64,000 nt of DNA from Ariolimax columbianus (GCA_036924085.1 JAVGWX010000009.1:63569512-63633511), one strand, 5' to 3'. Shown: positions 10,853 to 21,644, numbered from the stretch's first letter. The notes: generated by a model from the letters alone, not told the origin. Translations and numbers: made by a program.

Positions 10853-11870
10853 TCACGATCCCATCTCTTGTAGTATCGTCTTTCCCAAAACAATCTTTTG
10901 ACAATGTCTTGTTATATGACCAAAATAACTGAACTGTCTAACCCTGATTTCGATTAGTATTTCTCTTTTCGCCTCCAACTCTTTCGATACCCCTACATTT
11001 GTTTTCTTCTCTTTCTGAGAAATACGACCCAATCTTCTATATACCCACATTTCGAAGGCTTCAATGCTTTTTTCCAACTTGCTCTTCGGTGTCCATGTTT
11101 CTTGCGTCATAAAGTAGTGATGAGTACACATAACACCTGATAATTCTCATTTTCAAATTATGATTTATCTTTTTGGGTGTCAGTATGTGTCGCATGTTCA
11201 ATATCATTTTGGTCATACCTAATCCCTTTCTAATTATTTTCCACAGCTGCCTTCTACCGTTACTACATGCCCTAGTTAGCAGAAACCCTGTACCATCCAT
11301 CAAGTATATTTATTTTATTTTGATCTCGCTGTGATTTCTGCTGGTTGAAGTTCTGTTTTTCAAAATCCTGTCAATATACAGGATCATCATATATCGTGAT
11401 AAGAGACATCCTTGTTATGTACCAGTTTTTATTTCAAACTGTTCAGAAAGATGTCCATCATGTAGAACTCTGCACTTCATATTTTCAGAGACTCTTCATA
11501 GTGCATGTCTAATTTACAAAATGATTTCCTGTCTAAATTATCAAAAGGCTTTTACATAATTCAAAAATCCGATACAAATTCCACAATTTGTTCAGCTATT
11601 TTACGAAGTGTAGCTGTTTGAGGTACACAGGATCTGTTTTGCCAAAAACCTGCTCGTCCCTCAAATTTGTATCAATGATTTATTTGAATCTTTCTATGAT
11701 TCTGTTCAATATATTATGTCTTATAATTTGTGTACTGTTGCAGATCCCCATTCTTCTGTCATTTGACTACAACGTCTTCTTTCAAGTCTGTTGTAATTTC
11801 TTCTCTACCGAAAACTTTACCAACACATTTATATAACTGTCGAAGTGTTCATGTCTGATAATAGTGCTTC
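10853..11870 (-). mobile_element. LINE family A copy, decayed
   Basis: Read on the minus strand from 11,870 down, the fragments are an AGF-type block with RSCT, then FLNYVKAF, then FEIKTGT.QGCLLSRY (the QGC..S reverse transcriptase motif), then NMRHILTPKKINHNLKMRII. The last ORF holds EAFEMWVYRRLGRISQKEKK and RQFSYFGHITRH. These match the other family A copies at 8.1-8.8 and 58.0-58.9 kb. Many stops and frame changes mark it as inactive. It is the longest family A copy here for the reverse transcriptase part. Confidence 0.75.
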
Positions 11871-12047
11871 TGCTCAGACACCACCCAAGCTAGGGGATTC
11901 ACCAGTTTTCAGAGGTAAAATAGTTTTCTTAATCTTTTATTTCTCTCCAAGTCGGTTTCGCAGAATTAACATGCAGTTTGAATCCATCGACGAAATGTCT
12001 GAGGAATCTTATTGAACTTGTCTATTTATTATAATACTATAAATCTA

Positions 12048-12131
<84 letters not shown>
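12048..12131. repeat. (TA)n microsatellite
   Basis: About 80 bp of alternating TA with a few C interruptions near the right end. It lies immediately before the presumed 5' end of LINE E. Confidence 0.98.
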
Positions 12132-12256
12132 CACATACCTCGGGGAGGAACCTACCTTCTATCAGGCGGGTCAGCAGGGTTGCGGATTGCTGAAAGGCCT
12201 CTTAATTTGGAGGTTAGCTACGAATAAATTAGCAGCCGCGGACAAAAACAGTAGGC

Positions 12257-12522
12257 ATGGCGGCTGTAAGGAGGCAGCACTTCTATCATGCAAAGACACA
12301 ACAGATTAATCACCTGTTTGTCTTAACAAACGATTACAAATCAAAACATAGAGAAAACTGTACTGATCTCAACGGCGACGAACGGCGAGAAATAAGGACC
12401 ACGATTTACGGAACATGGAATATAAGAGGTATGAATGAAAAAGAAAATGAACTAATATAGGAGATGAAGAAAGCAAAATTGACAGTCTTGGCACATAAAC
12501 CAAGAAAAAGGGACAGGGCGTT
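12257..12522 (+). pseudogene. LINE E endonuclease, N-terminal part
   Basis: The open stretch from 12,257 leads into GTWNIRGMNEKENEL, the conserved start of the apurinic-type endonuclease domain with its metal-binding Asn. After a stop (tag) the frame resumes as KKAKLTVLG and then TKKKGQGVLYHDGN. In related elements the residue before TKKK is the catalytic Glu (ETKKK pattern). Here that codon reads TAA at 12,496-12,498, so the active site is lost by a nonsense change. The frame then runs directly into the 39-bp array. Confidence 0.7.
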
Positions 12523-13658
12523 CTGTACCATGACGGCAACATGTTACTCTACAGCGGAGGTCTAGACCAAGACGGCAACATGTTACTCTACAGCGGAGGT
12601 CTGGACCATGACGGCAACATGTTACTCTACAGCGGAGGTCTGGACCATGACGGCAACATGTTACTCTACAGCGGAGGTCTGGACCATGACGGCAACATGT
12701 TACTCTACAGCGGAGGTCTGGACCATGACGGCAACATGTTACTCTACAGCGGAGGTCTGGACGATGACGGCAACATGTTACTCTACAGCGGAGGTCTGGA
12801 CCATGACGGCAACATGTTACTCTACAGCGGAGGTCTGGACCATGACGGCAGCATGTTACTCTACAGCGGAGGTCTGGACCATGACGGCAACATGTTACTC
12901 TACAGCGGAGGTCTGGACGATGACGGCAACATGTTACTCTACAGCGGAGGTCTGGACCATGACGGCAACATGTTACTCTACAGCGGAGGTCTGGACCATG
13001 ACGGCAACATGTTACTCTACAGCGGAGGTCTGGACCATGAAGGCAACATGTTACTCTACAGCGGAGGTCTGGACCATGACGGCAACATGTTACTCTGCAG
13101 CGGAGGTCTGAACCATGACGGCAACATGTTACTCTACAGCGGAGGTCTGGACCATGACGGCAGCATGTTACTCTACAGCGGAGGTCTGGACCATGACGGC
13201 AACATGTTAATCTACAGCGGAGGTCTGGACCATGACGGCAACATGTTACTCTACAGCGGAGGTCTGGACCATGACGGCAACATGTTACTCTACAGCGGAG
13301 GTCTGGACCATGACGGCAACATGTTACTCTTCAGCGGAGGTCTGGACCATGACGGCAACATGTTACTCTACAGCGGAGGTCTGGACCATGAAGGCAACAT
13401 GTTACTCTACAGCGGAGGTCTGGACCATGACGGCAACATGTTACTCTGCAGCGGAGGTCTGAACCATAACGGCAACATGTTACTTTACAGCGGAGGTCTG
13501 GACCATGACGGCAGCATGTTACTCTACAGCGGAGGTCTGGACCATGATGGCAACATGTTACTCTACAGTGGAGGTCTGGACCATGACGGCAACATGTTAC
13601 TCTACAGCGGAGTTCTGGACCATGACGGCAACATGTTACTCTACAGCGGAGTTCCATG
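12523..13658 (+). repeat. 39-bp coding minisatellite, 29 copies, in LINE E
   Basis: The unit is 13 codons and translates as MLLYSGGLDHDGN, giving a 372-codon uninterrupted frame at 12,541-13,659. It is the endonuclease segment YHDGNMLLYSG(V) of the host LINE, repeated head to tail: the left flank VLYHDGN and right flank MLLYSGVP make one continuous endonuclease sequence if the extra units are ignored. Units differ by rare changes (Q, D, E, S, C, N, I and F variants). Variants HEG, then LCSGGLN, then DGS recur nine units apart (units 13-16 and 22-25), so a 351-bp block was duplicated. All copies are also open in a second frame, a side effect of the repeat. Confidence 0.97.
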
Positions 13659-13676
13659 ACTGAAACAGCCAAGGCA

Positions 13677-13695
13677 GGGGGGGGGGGGGGGGGGG
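13677..13695 (+). repeat. Poly-G run of 19
   Basis: Nineteen consecutive G residues lie just after the array, in what would be the Gly-rich A.AGVG region of the endonuclease frame. The run shifts the reading frame. It is followed by gagagagggctgggg. Confidence 0.95.
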
Positions 13696-13734
13696 AGAGA
13701 GGGCTGGGGCTGTTTAGTAGATAGTAATTAAAAA

Positions 13735-14272
13735 ACAAATATTAAATGATTTAAGTTTATTTCAGAACGACTGATGGTTCTAAGTTTACAAGAGGAGGAT
13801 AGTCAAATGGATATCGTCACTGTGTGTGCACCAAACGAAGATGAGAGCACTGACATAAAAGTTGAATTTGATGAGCTCATTCAAAGGACCGTTCACGATT
13901 GCCAAAATGAAATACTTCTCCTTGGAGACTTCAACGGAAGAATTGAAGACGACTATTCTATATGGAATCGAGTATCGGTAGGTTGGAGATGTCTTAAATG
14001 ACAATGGAAAACGACTGCTCAGATTATGCAGAGAACAAAACCTTTTTAATTACAAATACAAGTTTCCACACAGGCATATCCATGCCTACACAATATGCAC
14101 GCCGGTAAGAATTGAAAGATCAATAATTGACTATGCAATAGTGGGGAAAAGTGATTTCAAGCATGTGAAGGATGCAATAGTGTTCAGAGGTCCAGAGATA
14201 GGAAGCGACCACTACCTAGTTAAAATAAAGATTGAAACGAAAAATGTCATTCGGCCAGGCAGCACCCATTAA
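13735..14272 (+). pseudogene. LINE E endonuclease, C-terminal part
   Basis: After about 35 bp of A/T-rich sequence the endonuclease frame resumes at about 13,768 with ERLMVLSLQ and continues in an ORF to 14,001. It contains APNEDE and the catalytic-type block EILLLGDFNGRI (about 13,909-13,944). A frame change then leads to FPHRHIHAYTICTP and VRIERSIIDYAIV, and to GSDHYLVKIKI near 14,208, which is the conserved SDH motif. The Asp/Asn and His positions are therefore kept, though the frame is broken twice. Confidence 0.75.
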
Positions 14273-14780
14273 CAAGCAAGGAACATAATAACACATAATG
14301 AGAAAATAAAATGAAGGCTTACAAACTAAGATAACCATATGTTAAGGGGAGACACCAAAGGCTCATACCAACAGGAATATGCAGGATGGAGGAATCTGAG
14401 GAAGATATGGAAATGCTCTGTGTAAAATTCAAAGACATTCTCAAAGAGGCTGCATTAGAAGCATGCCGTCAAACCAAAGAAGGGTAGAAGAGAAAAAGTA
14501 CACTATGGTGGACAGAAGATGTGAAAAGATTAATACGAGAAAATAAAAAGGCATGGAAGCAATACCTAGGGGCCAGGAATACAGAAGAACAAACAAAGAA
14601 ATATAAAGAATATGTAAATTTTAGAACAGAATCAAAGAAGACTGGAACGATAAACAAGGTACGCTGATAATCACCACAAAAGAGGGAATTTACAGATGGG
14701 AAGAATATTTCTCAGATCTCCTTGTAGTGGAGGAAAATCAAGCTCTGGAAATAACAGTTCGAATCTAAGAGAAGAGGGCC

Positions 14781-15852
14781 ATGAAGGAGAACGACGATAA
14801 TATCACGATGGAAGAACTTAAGGTAGCAATGGAGAAAATTAAGATTGGTAAAGCAACAGGACATGATGGTATAATACCATACTTTGTTAAATACATGGGA
14901 ACGGCAGCAGAGATACTATTCAATCAAGGCAGCTTGACGTCACAAGAAGATACCAAGAGATTGGGAGGTTGCATTATAATTGCAAAATTTAAAAGGGTGA
15001 CAATCGGACATATGAAAATCACAGAGGTATTTCCCTTCTCAGTGTCCCCGTGAAAGTCTAGGATTCTAGAACAGCGATTAGGAGATCTAGCAGAGCCAAA
15101 TATGGACGAGACTCAATGTGGGTTTAGGGCAAACAGAAGTACTCAACACCTTATCTTTACAGACGGCTGAGTGAAAAGACTCCTCAGTATGATAAGAAGG
15201 TGCATCTCTGCTTTTTGGATTTGGAGAACGCATTTAATAAAGTCCCTTGGGACAAACTATGGGAGTGCCTGCAAAGTAAGAACACCCCAGGACCCATGAT
15301 CTCAGCAATACAGAGTTTCTATAAAACATGCAGAAATTAGGTGCGGACATCAAATCAAAAGTCAGGAGAGTTCAAGATCACTAGCGGAGTAAGACAGGGG
15401 AACATTCTATCACCATACCTTTTCATACTCCTCATGGATGAAGTCATCAAAGCCTGCAAGGAAGGGACAATAAAGTATGAAGTAGGGTACTAAAGATGAG
15501 ACCAAGTTACATATCGGAACTAGCATTTGCAGATGACATTGCCCTGATCACGAAATCCGAAGCACATCTCCAGATCGACTTGCAGGTCTGGGAAGAAGAG
15601 TTGACGAAGAGAGAAATGCACACCAGCAACTCCAAAACAAAAACCATGAATATCGCCAGAGATGAGAAGAGACATCAGATAACACTGGGAACACGAGAAG
15701 TCAGAAACTTCAAATATCTAGGAGTGGTAATAGACAGCAGGGGACGAATCAAAAAGGAGTTAACTGTACGAGGTGGAGAAGCTGTCCATGCAATAAACAG
15801 AGGTCTCCTCAGTAAAAGAGAAATAAGCAGGAAAACAAAGATGGATGTATAA
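14781..15852 (+). pseudogene. LINE E reverse transcriptase, broken
   Basis: The first open part (14,781-15,053) has ITMEELKVAMEKIKIGKATG followed by HDGIIP, the start of the reverse transcriptase fingers. It is followed in other frames by QCGFRANRST near 15,115, FLDLENAFNKVPWDKLWE near 15,220, and SGVRQGNILSPYLF near 15,385, where the QGC box reads QGN. The last open part (15,496-15,852) contains ELAFADDIALI with both catalytic Asp residues, then NFKYLGVVIDSRGR. At least four frame breaks and stops separate these blocks. The order and spacing match a normal LINE reverse transcriptase. Confidence 0.8.
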
Positions 15853-16602
15853 CGCTCGACTTATGTGCCTGTCCTGACATACAGATGAAAGTCATGGGCA
15901 ATGACTACAGCACAAGAAAGGAAACTGCAAACTTCAGAAATAAGGTAATTAAGAAAGGTGGTTCATGTGACGATAAGGGACAAGATCCATAACCAGACAA
16001 TTCGTAGAAATCTCGAAGGAAGTCCAACCCCTGCAGACACGAGTGGAGCAGTCCCAACTACAGTGGCTTGGTCATGTCTGTAGAATGAAAGAAGATCGGA
16101 TACCAAAGGCGGTCATGGGAGATAAAAAGACAAGGACGCAGACCCCCAGGACATCCCAATATACGTTGGAAAAACAACACACGACAGTCCCTAAGTGACC
16201 GAGGCCTGGATTTGACAGAGGCCAGGAAAAAATACGGCGAATTGAACAGTATGGCGTTCTCTCTGGCAAACCTCTACACCTCACAGTAGACGAGGAGCTA
16301 TTGAGTAATTAAGTAAGTAAGTATATATGTAATTTTTACTAAATATTATATGGCAGATTTGTAGATTAGTCCAACTTTTTTTCTGTCTTTCCTTTCACAA
16401 GTTATGTGCGTATGACCATTTCTCCATGTTCGATATACCTAAGAAAATATATCATTCAAGGGACACGACCACAAAAATTCCAAAAATACAAGGGTAATCT
16501 CCTCAAATGTAATTTAGCTTAAATATTGATGCACCCTTCACGAGTTGCGGTTGCACGAAGCATTCTCATTATCAGCAACTACTGAACGATGAACTTGCAC
16601 CA

Positions 16603-16815
16603 TGAAATGACACCATAAACTGACATCATGAACTGACACCATAAACTGACGCCATGAATTGACACCATTAATTTGACACTATGAAATGACACCACGAAAT
16701 GACACCATTAACTGATACCATTAACTGACATCATGAAATGACACTACGAAATGATACAATGAAAAGACACCATGAACAGACACCATTACTGAAACTATTA
16801 ACTGACACCATAACT
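16603..16815. repeat. 12-13-bp degenerate minisatellite
   Basis: About 17 imperfect copies of a unit like ctgacaccatgaa. Units vary by substitution and single-base indels, so the array is old. It is flanked by A/T-rich unique sequence. Confidence 0.9.
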
Positions 16816-16984
16816 GATTTTGACCAAAATTCAACACCAAAATTCAAAATATTTAATTTCCTTCCATTTGTCAAATCTCCATGTTCAATTACTTTGATTC
16901 CACACACAATTAGGATAGACCCATCTGAACAACGATATTTAAAGAAGGATGTGAATTAACGAAAGATCTTCCGAGACCAGGTCA

Positions 16985-17182
16985 AGCTCATATTGTTGCG
17001 TTAACTAGTCCTTCTTTAAACATCGTTGTCCAGTTCTTCACTGTTGTCTTCGACACACTTTTGCACATAAACACTGCCTGCATTCTTCGATGAATGTCAA
17101 CTAGTCGACATCCTTCAGCTGTTAGAAATTTAATCACCGCTCGCTGATCAACTTTGGGCGGATTCCGTATCGCACCCGCCAT
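16985..17182 (-). pseudogene. Mariner-type transposase N-terminal fragment
   Basis: The minus strand encodes 64 residues starting MAGAIRNPPKVDQRAVIKFL, followed by TAEGC, DIHRRM and VSKTTVKNW. This is the first helix-turn-helix of mariner transposases (and the related GVQW-type host proteins), which bind the terminal inverted repeats. The catalytic DDE/D domain is absent and the reading frame stops after FKEGLVNATI. Terminal inverted repeats were not identified by eye. It is best read as a broken mariner copy. Confidence 0.75.
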
Positions 17183-17439
17183 GTTTTCAACGGTTTACTG
17201 AGGTAACAATGAGTCAGAGGATAAGAACATTTTGCAAACTTGGCGGCTGGTATGTGCTGTTTACACCAGAAGTGACGTCATCATGCGCATCGTACGTATG
17301 TTCACTTGCTGCAGTTTGGTCCGATTTCCTTTGAACACGCTTCGTAAAATGTGTTGGTTGATAACGTTATTTCTTGTCAAACGTATACGTTAAATGCTCA
17401 ATTTCAGCGGAAACTCTTTGATTATCATGTAGATATTAT

Positions 17440-17665
17440 GTCACATATGGCATGTGATACTCCGAGTCTCAGTTCCTGGGAAAAGAAGAGAGATCACCCC
17501 AGGATCAACTGGACAGATGATATTCGCAAGTGGACGATCATGGCATTGGTTCAAACGGCAACACTCCCAATGGACAGAGTAAGATGGCGATGGGCAGTTC
17601 CTAATGTACTGAAATGTGCTGCTCCTACGATCACCAAGGTTACCGGCAAACGTGACATCACGGAT
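17440..17665 (+). pseudogene. LINE 3' coding tail
   Basis: Within the ORF at 17,351-17,677 the stretch DHPRINWTDDIRKWT, then DRVRWRWAV, matches the last residues of RTE/CR1-type LINE proteins (RPR..W.DDI..W, then DR..WR). The start is not defined and no reverse transcriptase motif precedes it. It is a 5'-truncated relic of unassigned family. Confidence 0.55.
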
Positions 17666-17764
17666 GAATGTTATTAAGGCTCATGCTAAAGGAAAAAGGG
17701 CTAAAAGTATGGGCCTGTCATCACTCATCTTGTCGATCCAATATGAAGGATCGGTCACCGCTGC

Positions 17765-18370
17765 ATCTGGTTTTTATTAAAAGAAATATGTCTCGGAATG
17801 TGCGCAGCCATTTTTTAGAAAAAGACTTTCTCAGAGTGTGTGTTGCCATTTTTTAAAAGAAGTGTTTCACAGTGTTTGTAGCCATTTTTTCAAAAAAGAA
17901 ATCTGTCTCAGTGTGTGTAGCCATTTTTTAAAAAGAAGTCTGTCTCAGAGTGTGTAGCCATTTTTTTTAGAAAGAAGTTTGTCTCAGAGTCTGTGTAGCC
18001 ACTTTTGAAAGAAGTCTCTCAGAGTGTGTGCATCCATTTTTTTAAAGAAGTCTGTCTCAAAGTGTGCACATCCATTTTTTAAAAAGAAGTCTGTCTCTGA
18101 GTGTGTATTCATATTTTAAAAGAGCTCAGAGTTTGTGTAGCCATTTTTAAAAAGAAGTCTATCTCCGAGTTTATGTAGCCATTTTTAAAAAGAAGTATGT
18201 CTCAAAGTTTGTGTAGCCATTTTTAAAAAGAAGTATGTCTCAAAGTTTGTGTAGCCATTTTTAAAAAGAAGTATGTCTCAGAGTTTATGTAGCCATTGTT
18301 AAAAGAAGTCTGTCTCAGAGTTTATGTAGCCATATTTAAAAGAAGTCTGTCTCAGAGTTTATGTAGCTAT
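17765..18370. repeat. 38-bp minisatellite, about 16 copies
   Basis: The unit reads approximately gaagtctgtctcagagt, then tgtgtagccattttta. Length varies between 36 and 41 bp because of A and T run changes. Copies near 18,180-18,290 are almost identical, and those at the left edge are more diverged. Confidence 0.92.
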
Positions 18371-18499
18371 CAACCTTTTCGCTTCAACAGCACATACATA
18401 TTTGAGTTACAGCTCGTTCTATTACAGGTAGTCTGTAACATAACTTTTGGAGCAATTGATTGCGTTAGCAATATGTATTTTCACATAGTGATGTTACTA

Positions 18500-19110
18500 G
18501 CATCATGCACAATCCTCTTCTCTTCTCTTTCGGCTTATATTACCCAAGGGTGCATAGGCCATCAACCAACACTCGCCAAGCAATCTCCTATGCAATCTTT
18601 TCTACTTCTTTCCATCTTTTTCCTGTTATCTTTACTTCCGTCTCCAGACCTCATCTCCATGTATTCCTTGGTCTGCCTATGCCTCTCCTTGCCTGGGGAT
18701 TTCATGACAGGGATTACCTTGTGATACTGGCCTGGGACTTTCTTAATATATGACCCATCCATCTCCACTTTCTTCCTAATATTTCCTGTTCTAATTTTCC
18801 TTGTCCCGCTCTCTCCCACAGTCTGTCGTTTGTAACTTTGTCAAACCATTTTATACCAAGAATCTTTCTCAGGCATCTGTTGACAAAATCCTGCAGTCTC
18901 CTGTCATTGCCTTTGGTCATCCTCCAGGTTTCCGTTCCATACAGCAGGACTGGCTTCACGTTTGAATTGAAAATCCTTATATTTGTCTTCCTTCTTATTT
19001 CCTTGGAGGGTTTCAACAATCCGAATGCAACCCTTGCTTTTTGTATCCTTGTTTTTATATCCTCGTCTGTCCTTCCTTCCTTGTTGATGATACTTCCTAG
19101 ACATGACATG
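18500..19110 (-). mobile_element. LINE family G, 5'-truncated
   Basis: The minus-strand frame begins at about 19,105 with CLGSIINKEGRTDEDIKTRI and continues through FNSNVKPVLLYGTETWRMTK, CLRKILGIKW and ILGRKWRWMGHILRK, then changes frame to a decayed basic tail. This is the region after the reverse transcriptase of an RTE-like ORF2 protein. The N-terminal 50 residues of the overlapping ORF (up to 19,262) do not belong to the element and mark the truncation point. The 3' end reads ggcgagtgttggttgatg, shared with the copy at 10.3 kb. Confidence 0.8.
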
Positions 19111-19555
19111 ACTGCAAGGATACAGATGTTGTACGCTGGTTTCCTCTCGTTCGATGCGGCAAGGCTATCTGAGTGCATCTCATGCTGGCAGTTTCTCAGA
19201 GGGCTGTGTGTGTAGCAGACACGACAATATACCCCTGTCCCACTGACAAGGTAAGAGGTCATTAGTGGTCAAGTTTAACTCCGGTAGGGTAGAAGACTCC
19301 CCTACAGATGGGTCGCACACTGCGCCATTTATACACGCTGAAAGCCTGTCAGGTATGGAGTAGACGTCTGGGGGCTGTAAGAAAGCTCTAGAATCAAGAG
19401 AGGGTACGATTAGTGATTGATTGTTCGCGTTTCGCGGCAAAGGTACTGAATACGAATCCGGCTATGGGTACGCTAAAGTCCAACAGCTGTAAATGGTTAC
19501 CTGGCATGTGAGTGAAAGGGACCGTGGAAAATAACTGACCATCCTACGTTATACA
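19111..19555. other. No gene; dispersed motif
   Basis: Contains, at about 19,478-19,505, the reverse complement of the motif seen at 6,770-6,830 (cagctgtaaatgg, then ttacctgg). No coding signal was found. Confidence 0.35.
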
Positions 19556-19559
19556 AACT

Positions 19560-20462
19560 GTGGCTTAGCATATTGAAGTCTCTAGTAACTTCATTCCCCG
19601 ACATCAGTGTAACTACTTAGCGACAAACATTTACTTAGTATACTGAAATATTTAACTACTTCATTCCCAGACAACAGTGTAACTACTTAGGGACAAACAT
19701 TTACTTAGTATACTGAAATATTTAACTATTTCATTCCCAGACAACAGTGTAACTACTTAGGGACAAACATTTACTTAGTATACTGAAATATTTAACTATT
19801 TCATTCCCAGACAACAGTGTAACTACTTAGGGACAAACATTTACTTAGTATACTGAAATATCGACTTCATTTCCAGACAACAGTGTAACTACTTCCGAAC
19901 AAACCTTGACTTAGTAAACCGAAGTCTCTAACTACTTCATTCTCAGACAACAGTGTAACTACTTCCGAACCAACCTTGACTTAGTAAACCGAAGTCTCTA
20001 ACAACTTCATTACCTAACAACAGTGTAACTACTATAGGACAAACCTTGACTTAGTATACTGAAGTCTTTAAGAACTTCATTACCTAACAACAGTGTAACT
20101 ACTATAGGACAAACCTTGACTTAGTATACCGAAGTCTCTAGCAACTTCATTGACCGACAACAGTGTAACTACTATAGGACAACCCTTGACTTAGTATACC
20201 GAAGTCTCTAGCAACTTCATTGACCGACAACAGTGTAACTACTGTAGGACAAACCTTGACTTAGTATACCGAAGTCTCTAGCAACTTCATTGACCGACAA
20301 CAGTGTAACTACTGTAGGACAAACCTTGACTTAGTATACTGAAGTCTCTAGTAACTTCTTTGACCGACAACAGTGTAACTACTATAGGACAAACCTTGAC
20401 TTAGTATACTGAAGTCTCTAGCAACTTCATTGACCGACAACAGTGTAACTACTACGGAACAA
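19560..20462. repeat. 70-bp minisatellite, about 13 copies
   Basis: The unit contains cagtgtaactactta, gacaaacctt or gacaaacattt, then acttagtatac and gaagtctcta. Two subtypes are seen: the left copies have aaatatttaact and the right copies have gaagtctctagcaacttc. The left edge is shared with the dispersed sequence at 466-505. The array ends about 100 bp before the Wnt exon, so it lies in the preceding intron. Confidence 0.95.
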
Positions 20463-20544
20463 CCCTTCACTTTACTGTATATATTTGTTACTATAAATAA
20501 TGTGCTGATAACGTAAGTTATGTTCAAAGATTTTTTTAAATATT

Positions 20545-20562
20545 TCCCTCCCTCCAAATTAG
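20545..20562 (+). promoter_or_regulatory. Splice acceptor of the Wnt terminal exon
   Basis: A pyrimidine-rich tract (tttccctccctcc at 20,543-20,555) is followed by aaattag, with AG at 20,561-20,562. Cutting after this AG leaves GT as the last two bases of a split codon (phase 1). Coding similarity to Wnt proteins starts directly after it. Confidence 0.7.
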
Positions 20563-20789
20563 GTTCCCTCGGCACGGAAGGACGCACGTGTGACAAGTCG
20601 TCGATGGGTACAGAAGGCTGTGACATAATGTGCTGTGGGCGTGGCTACCACACGCGCGTAGTGAAGCAGCAGTACAAATGTGAGTGCAAGTTCCATTGGT
20701 GCTGCTTCGTTCACTGCAAGGACTGTCAGCAGTGGGTAGAACTTCACACCTGTAAGGGTTATGCTCCTCAAACACTAAACAGCTCCTGA
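20563..20789 (+). CDS. Wnt ligand, last coding exon (Wnt4-like)
   Basis: The exon encodes the C-terminal cysteine-rich part of a secreted Wnt signalling protein, the region that contacts Frizzled receptors through the finger loop. Motifs in order are [42 protein letters not shown] and the end VELHTCKG. The cysteine pattern (C..C, CC, C.C, WCC, C..C, C) is exactly that of Wnt C-termini. The ending VELHTC after FVHCKDCQQ is closest to what I know of Wnt4, while CECKFHWCC also fits Wnt2 or Wnt16, so the subfamily is open. Eight extra residues ([13 protein letters not shown]) follow the usual end before TGA. No upstream exon was found in this window. Confidence 0.9.
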
Positions 20790-21111
20790 AAACCAATAAT
20801 GCCTTATAACAATCTGTTGCATCAATCAGCTGCTACACTTTTGAGTCAAATCTCCGTGAATTTGTAACTATCAAGAATTTACTCAAAAAAGATATAGGAT
20901 TACCAATTACTTGACATTGCACGCTTAGACCATTACGGGGTAGCCATCTGTGTTTGAGAGAAAAATTTAAGAACTCCCAGTCCATGATACAGTGAATGAA
21001 AGCTGTGAACAGCTTGTTTTCTGCGATCTTCAAAGGACGAATACTATAATATACATAGTAACAATTCTAGATGTGACGAAGCAAATTGAAATTCCAGCGC
21101 TTGTCAATAAA
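20790..21111 (+). terminator. Wnt 3' untranslated region and candidate poly(A) signal
   Basis: The first AATAAA after the stop codon is at 21,106-21,111, about 320 bp downstream. No earlier canonical signal was seen. This is a candidate only, because Wnt transcripts can have longer 3' ends. Confidence 0.4.
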
Positions 21112-21644
21112 CAGTAGCCACATATCAAACTTCAACACAACTAAGTTTTACTCATTTAAAAACTATACTTGCACACACAAGCAAACAGACAATGAAGCTG
21201 AATGTTAGGAAATCCTGATTTCAAATTCGGACATTGATGTCGTGTAAGTCGCTCGTACGTGAGTTCATTTAACTCTGACTACTTTTCATTAGTGATATGT
21301 TACAGTGGAGTTTCTTACACCCATAAGCGTACTTGGGAGGGCATACCGGGGTCTCCAGATTGTAGTGCAATGCGCGGCTTCTCAGTTAGCTCACCACTAT
21401 GGGGATTACAGTGTCGGTCCCCACCTCGCTGGCTTAACTGCTTTGACACTGTTTCCTGTTTCCAATGAGCACGTGAGGCGGGTTCTTGATCAGTATGTTT
21501 CACCTTAACCTGACTGCCGCTAGCTCCCAAAACAGTGACGCGTTCCAAATTCCCTAAGGCACGTCTTGCATGGAGCTAGGTGCAAACGTTACCTCGTGAC
21601 CCGTTGTCTAATGTACTTGTTTACCGAACGCGTTAAAGGAACTT
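21112..21644. other. No feature recognised
   Basis: Three overlapping short ORFs at 21,259-21,548 on both strands have no recognisable domain. The interval may still be Wnt 3' untranslated or downstream sequence. Confidence 0.4.

Larger units (their letters stand above)
12133..16318 (+). mobile_element. LINE family E, near full length, with internal array
   Basis: The element runs from a G+C-richer 5' untranslated stretch (tcggggaggaacctacc at about 12,140) through endonuclease and reverse transcriptase remains to an aagtaagtaagt tail at about 16,310. In order it shows: the endonuclease start GTWNIRGMNEKENEL at about 12,410; a 39-bp tandem array in the next part of the endonuclease; a 19-bp G run; the endonuclease centre with GDFNGRI at about 13,923; GSDHYLV near 14,208; reverse transcriptase from 14,781; FADD at 15,526-15,537; and a C-terminal WLGHVCRM motif near 16,065. 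Several stops and frameshifts make it inactive. It is probably RTE-related, but the clade is not certain. Confidence 0.8.

Noticed and set aside
12541..13659. 372-codon ORF as a gene for a repeat protein
   Set aside because: The frame is open only because the unit is 39 bp and free of stops. The flanks show it is expanded LINE endonuclease sequence, and there is no promoter or initiation context.
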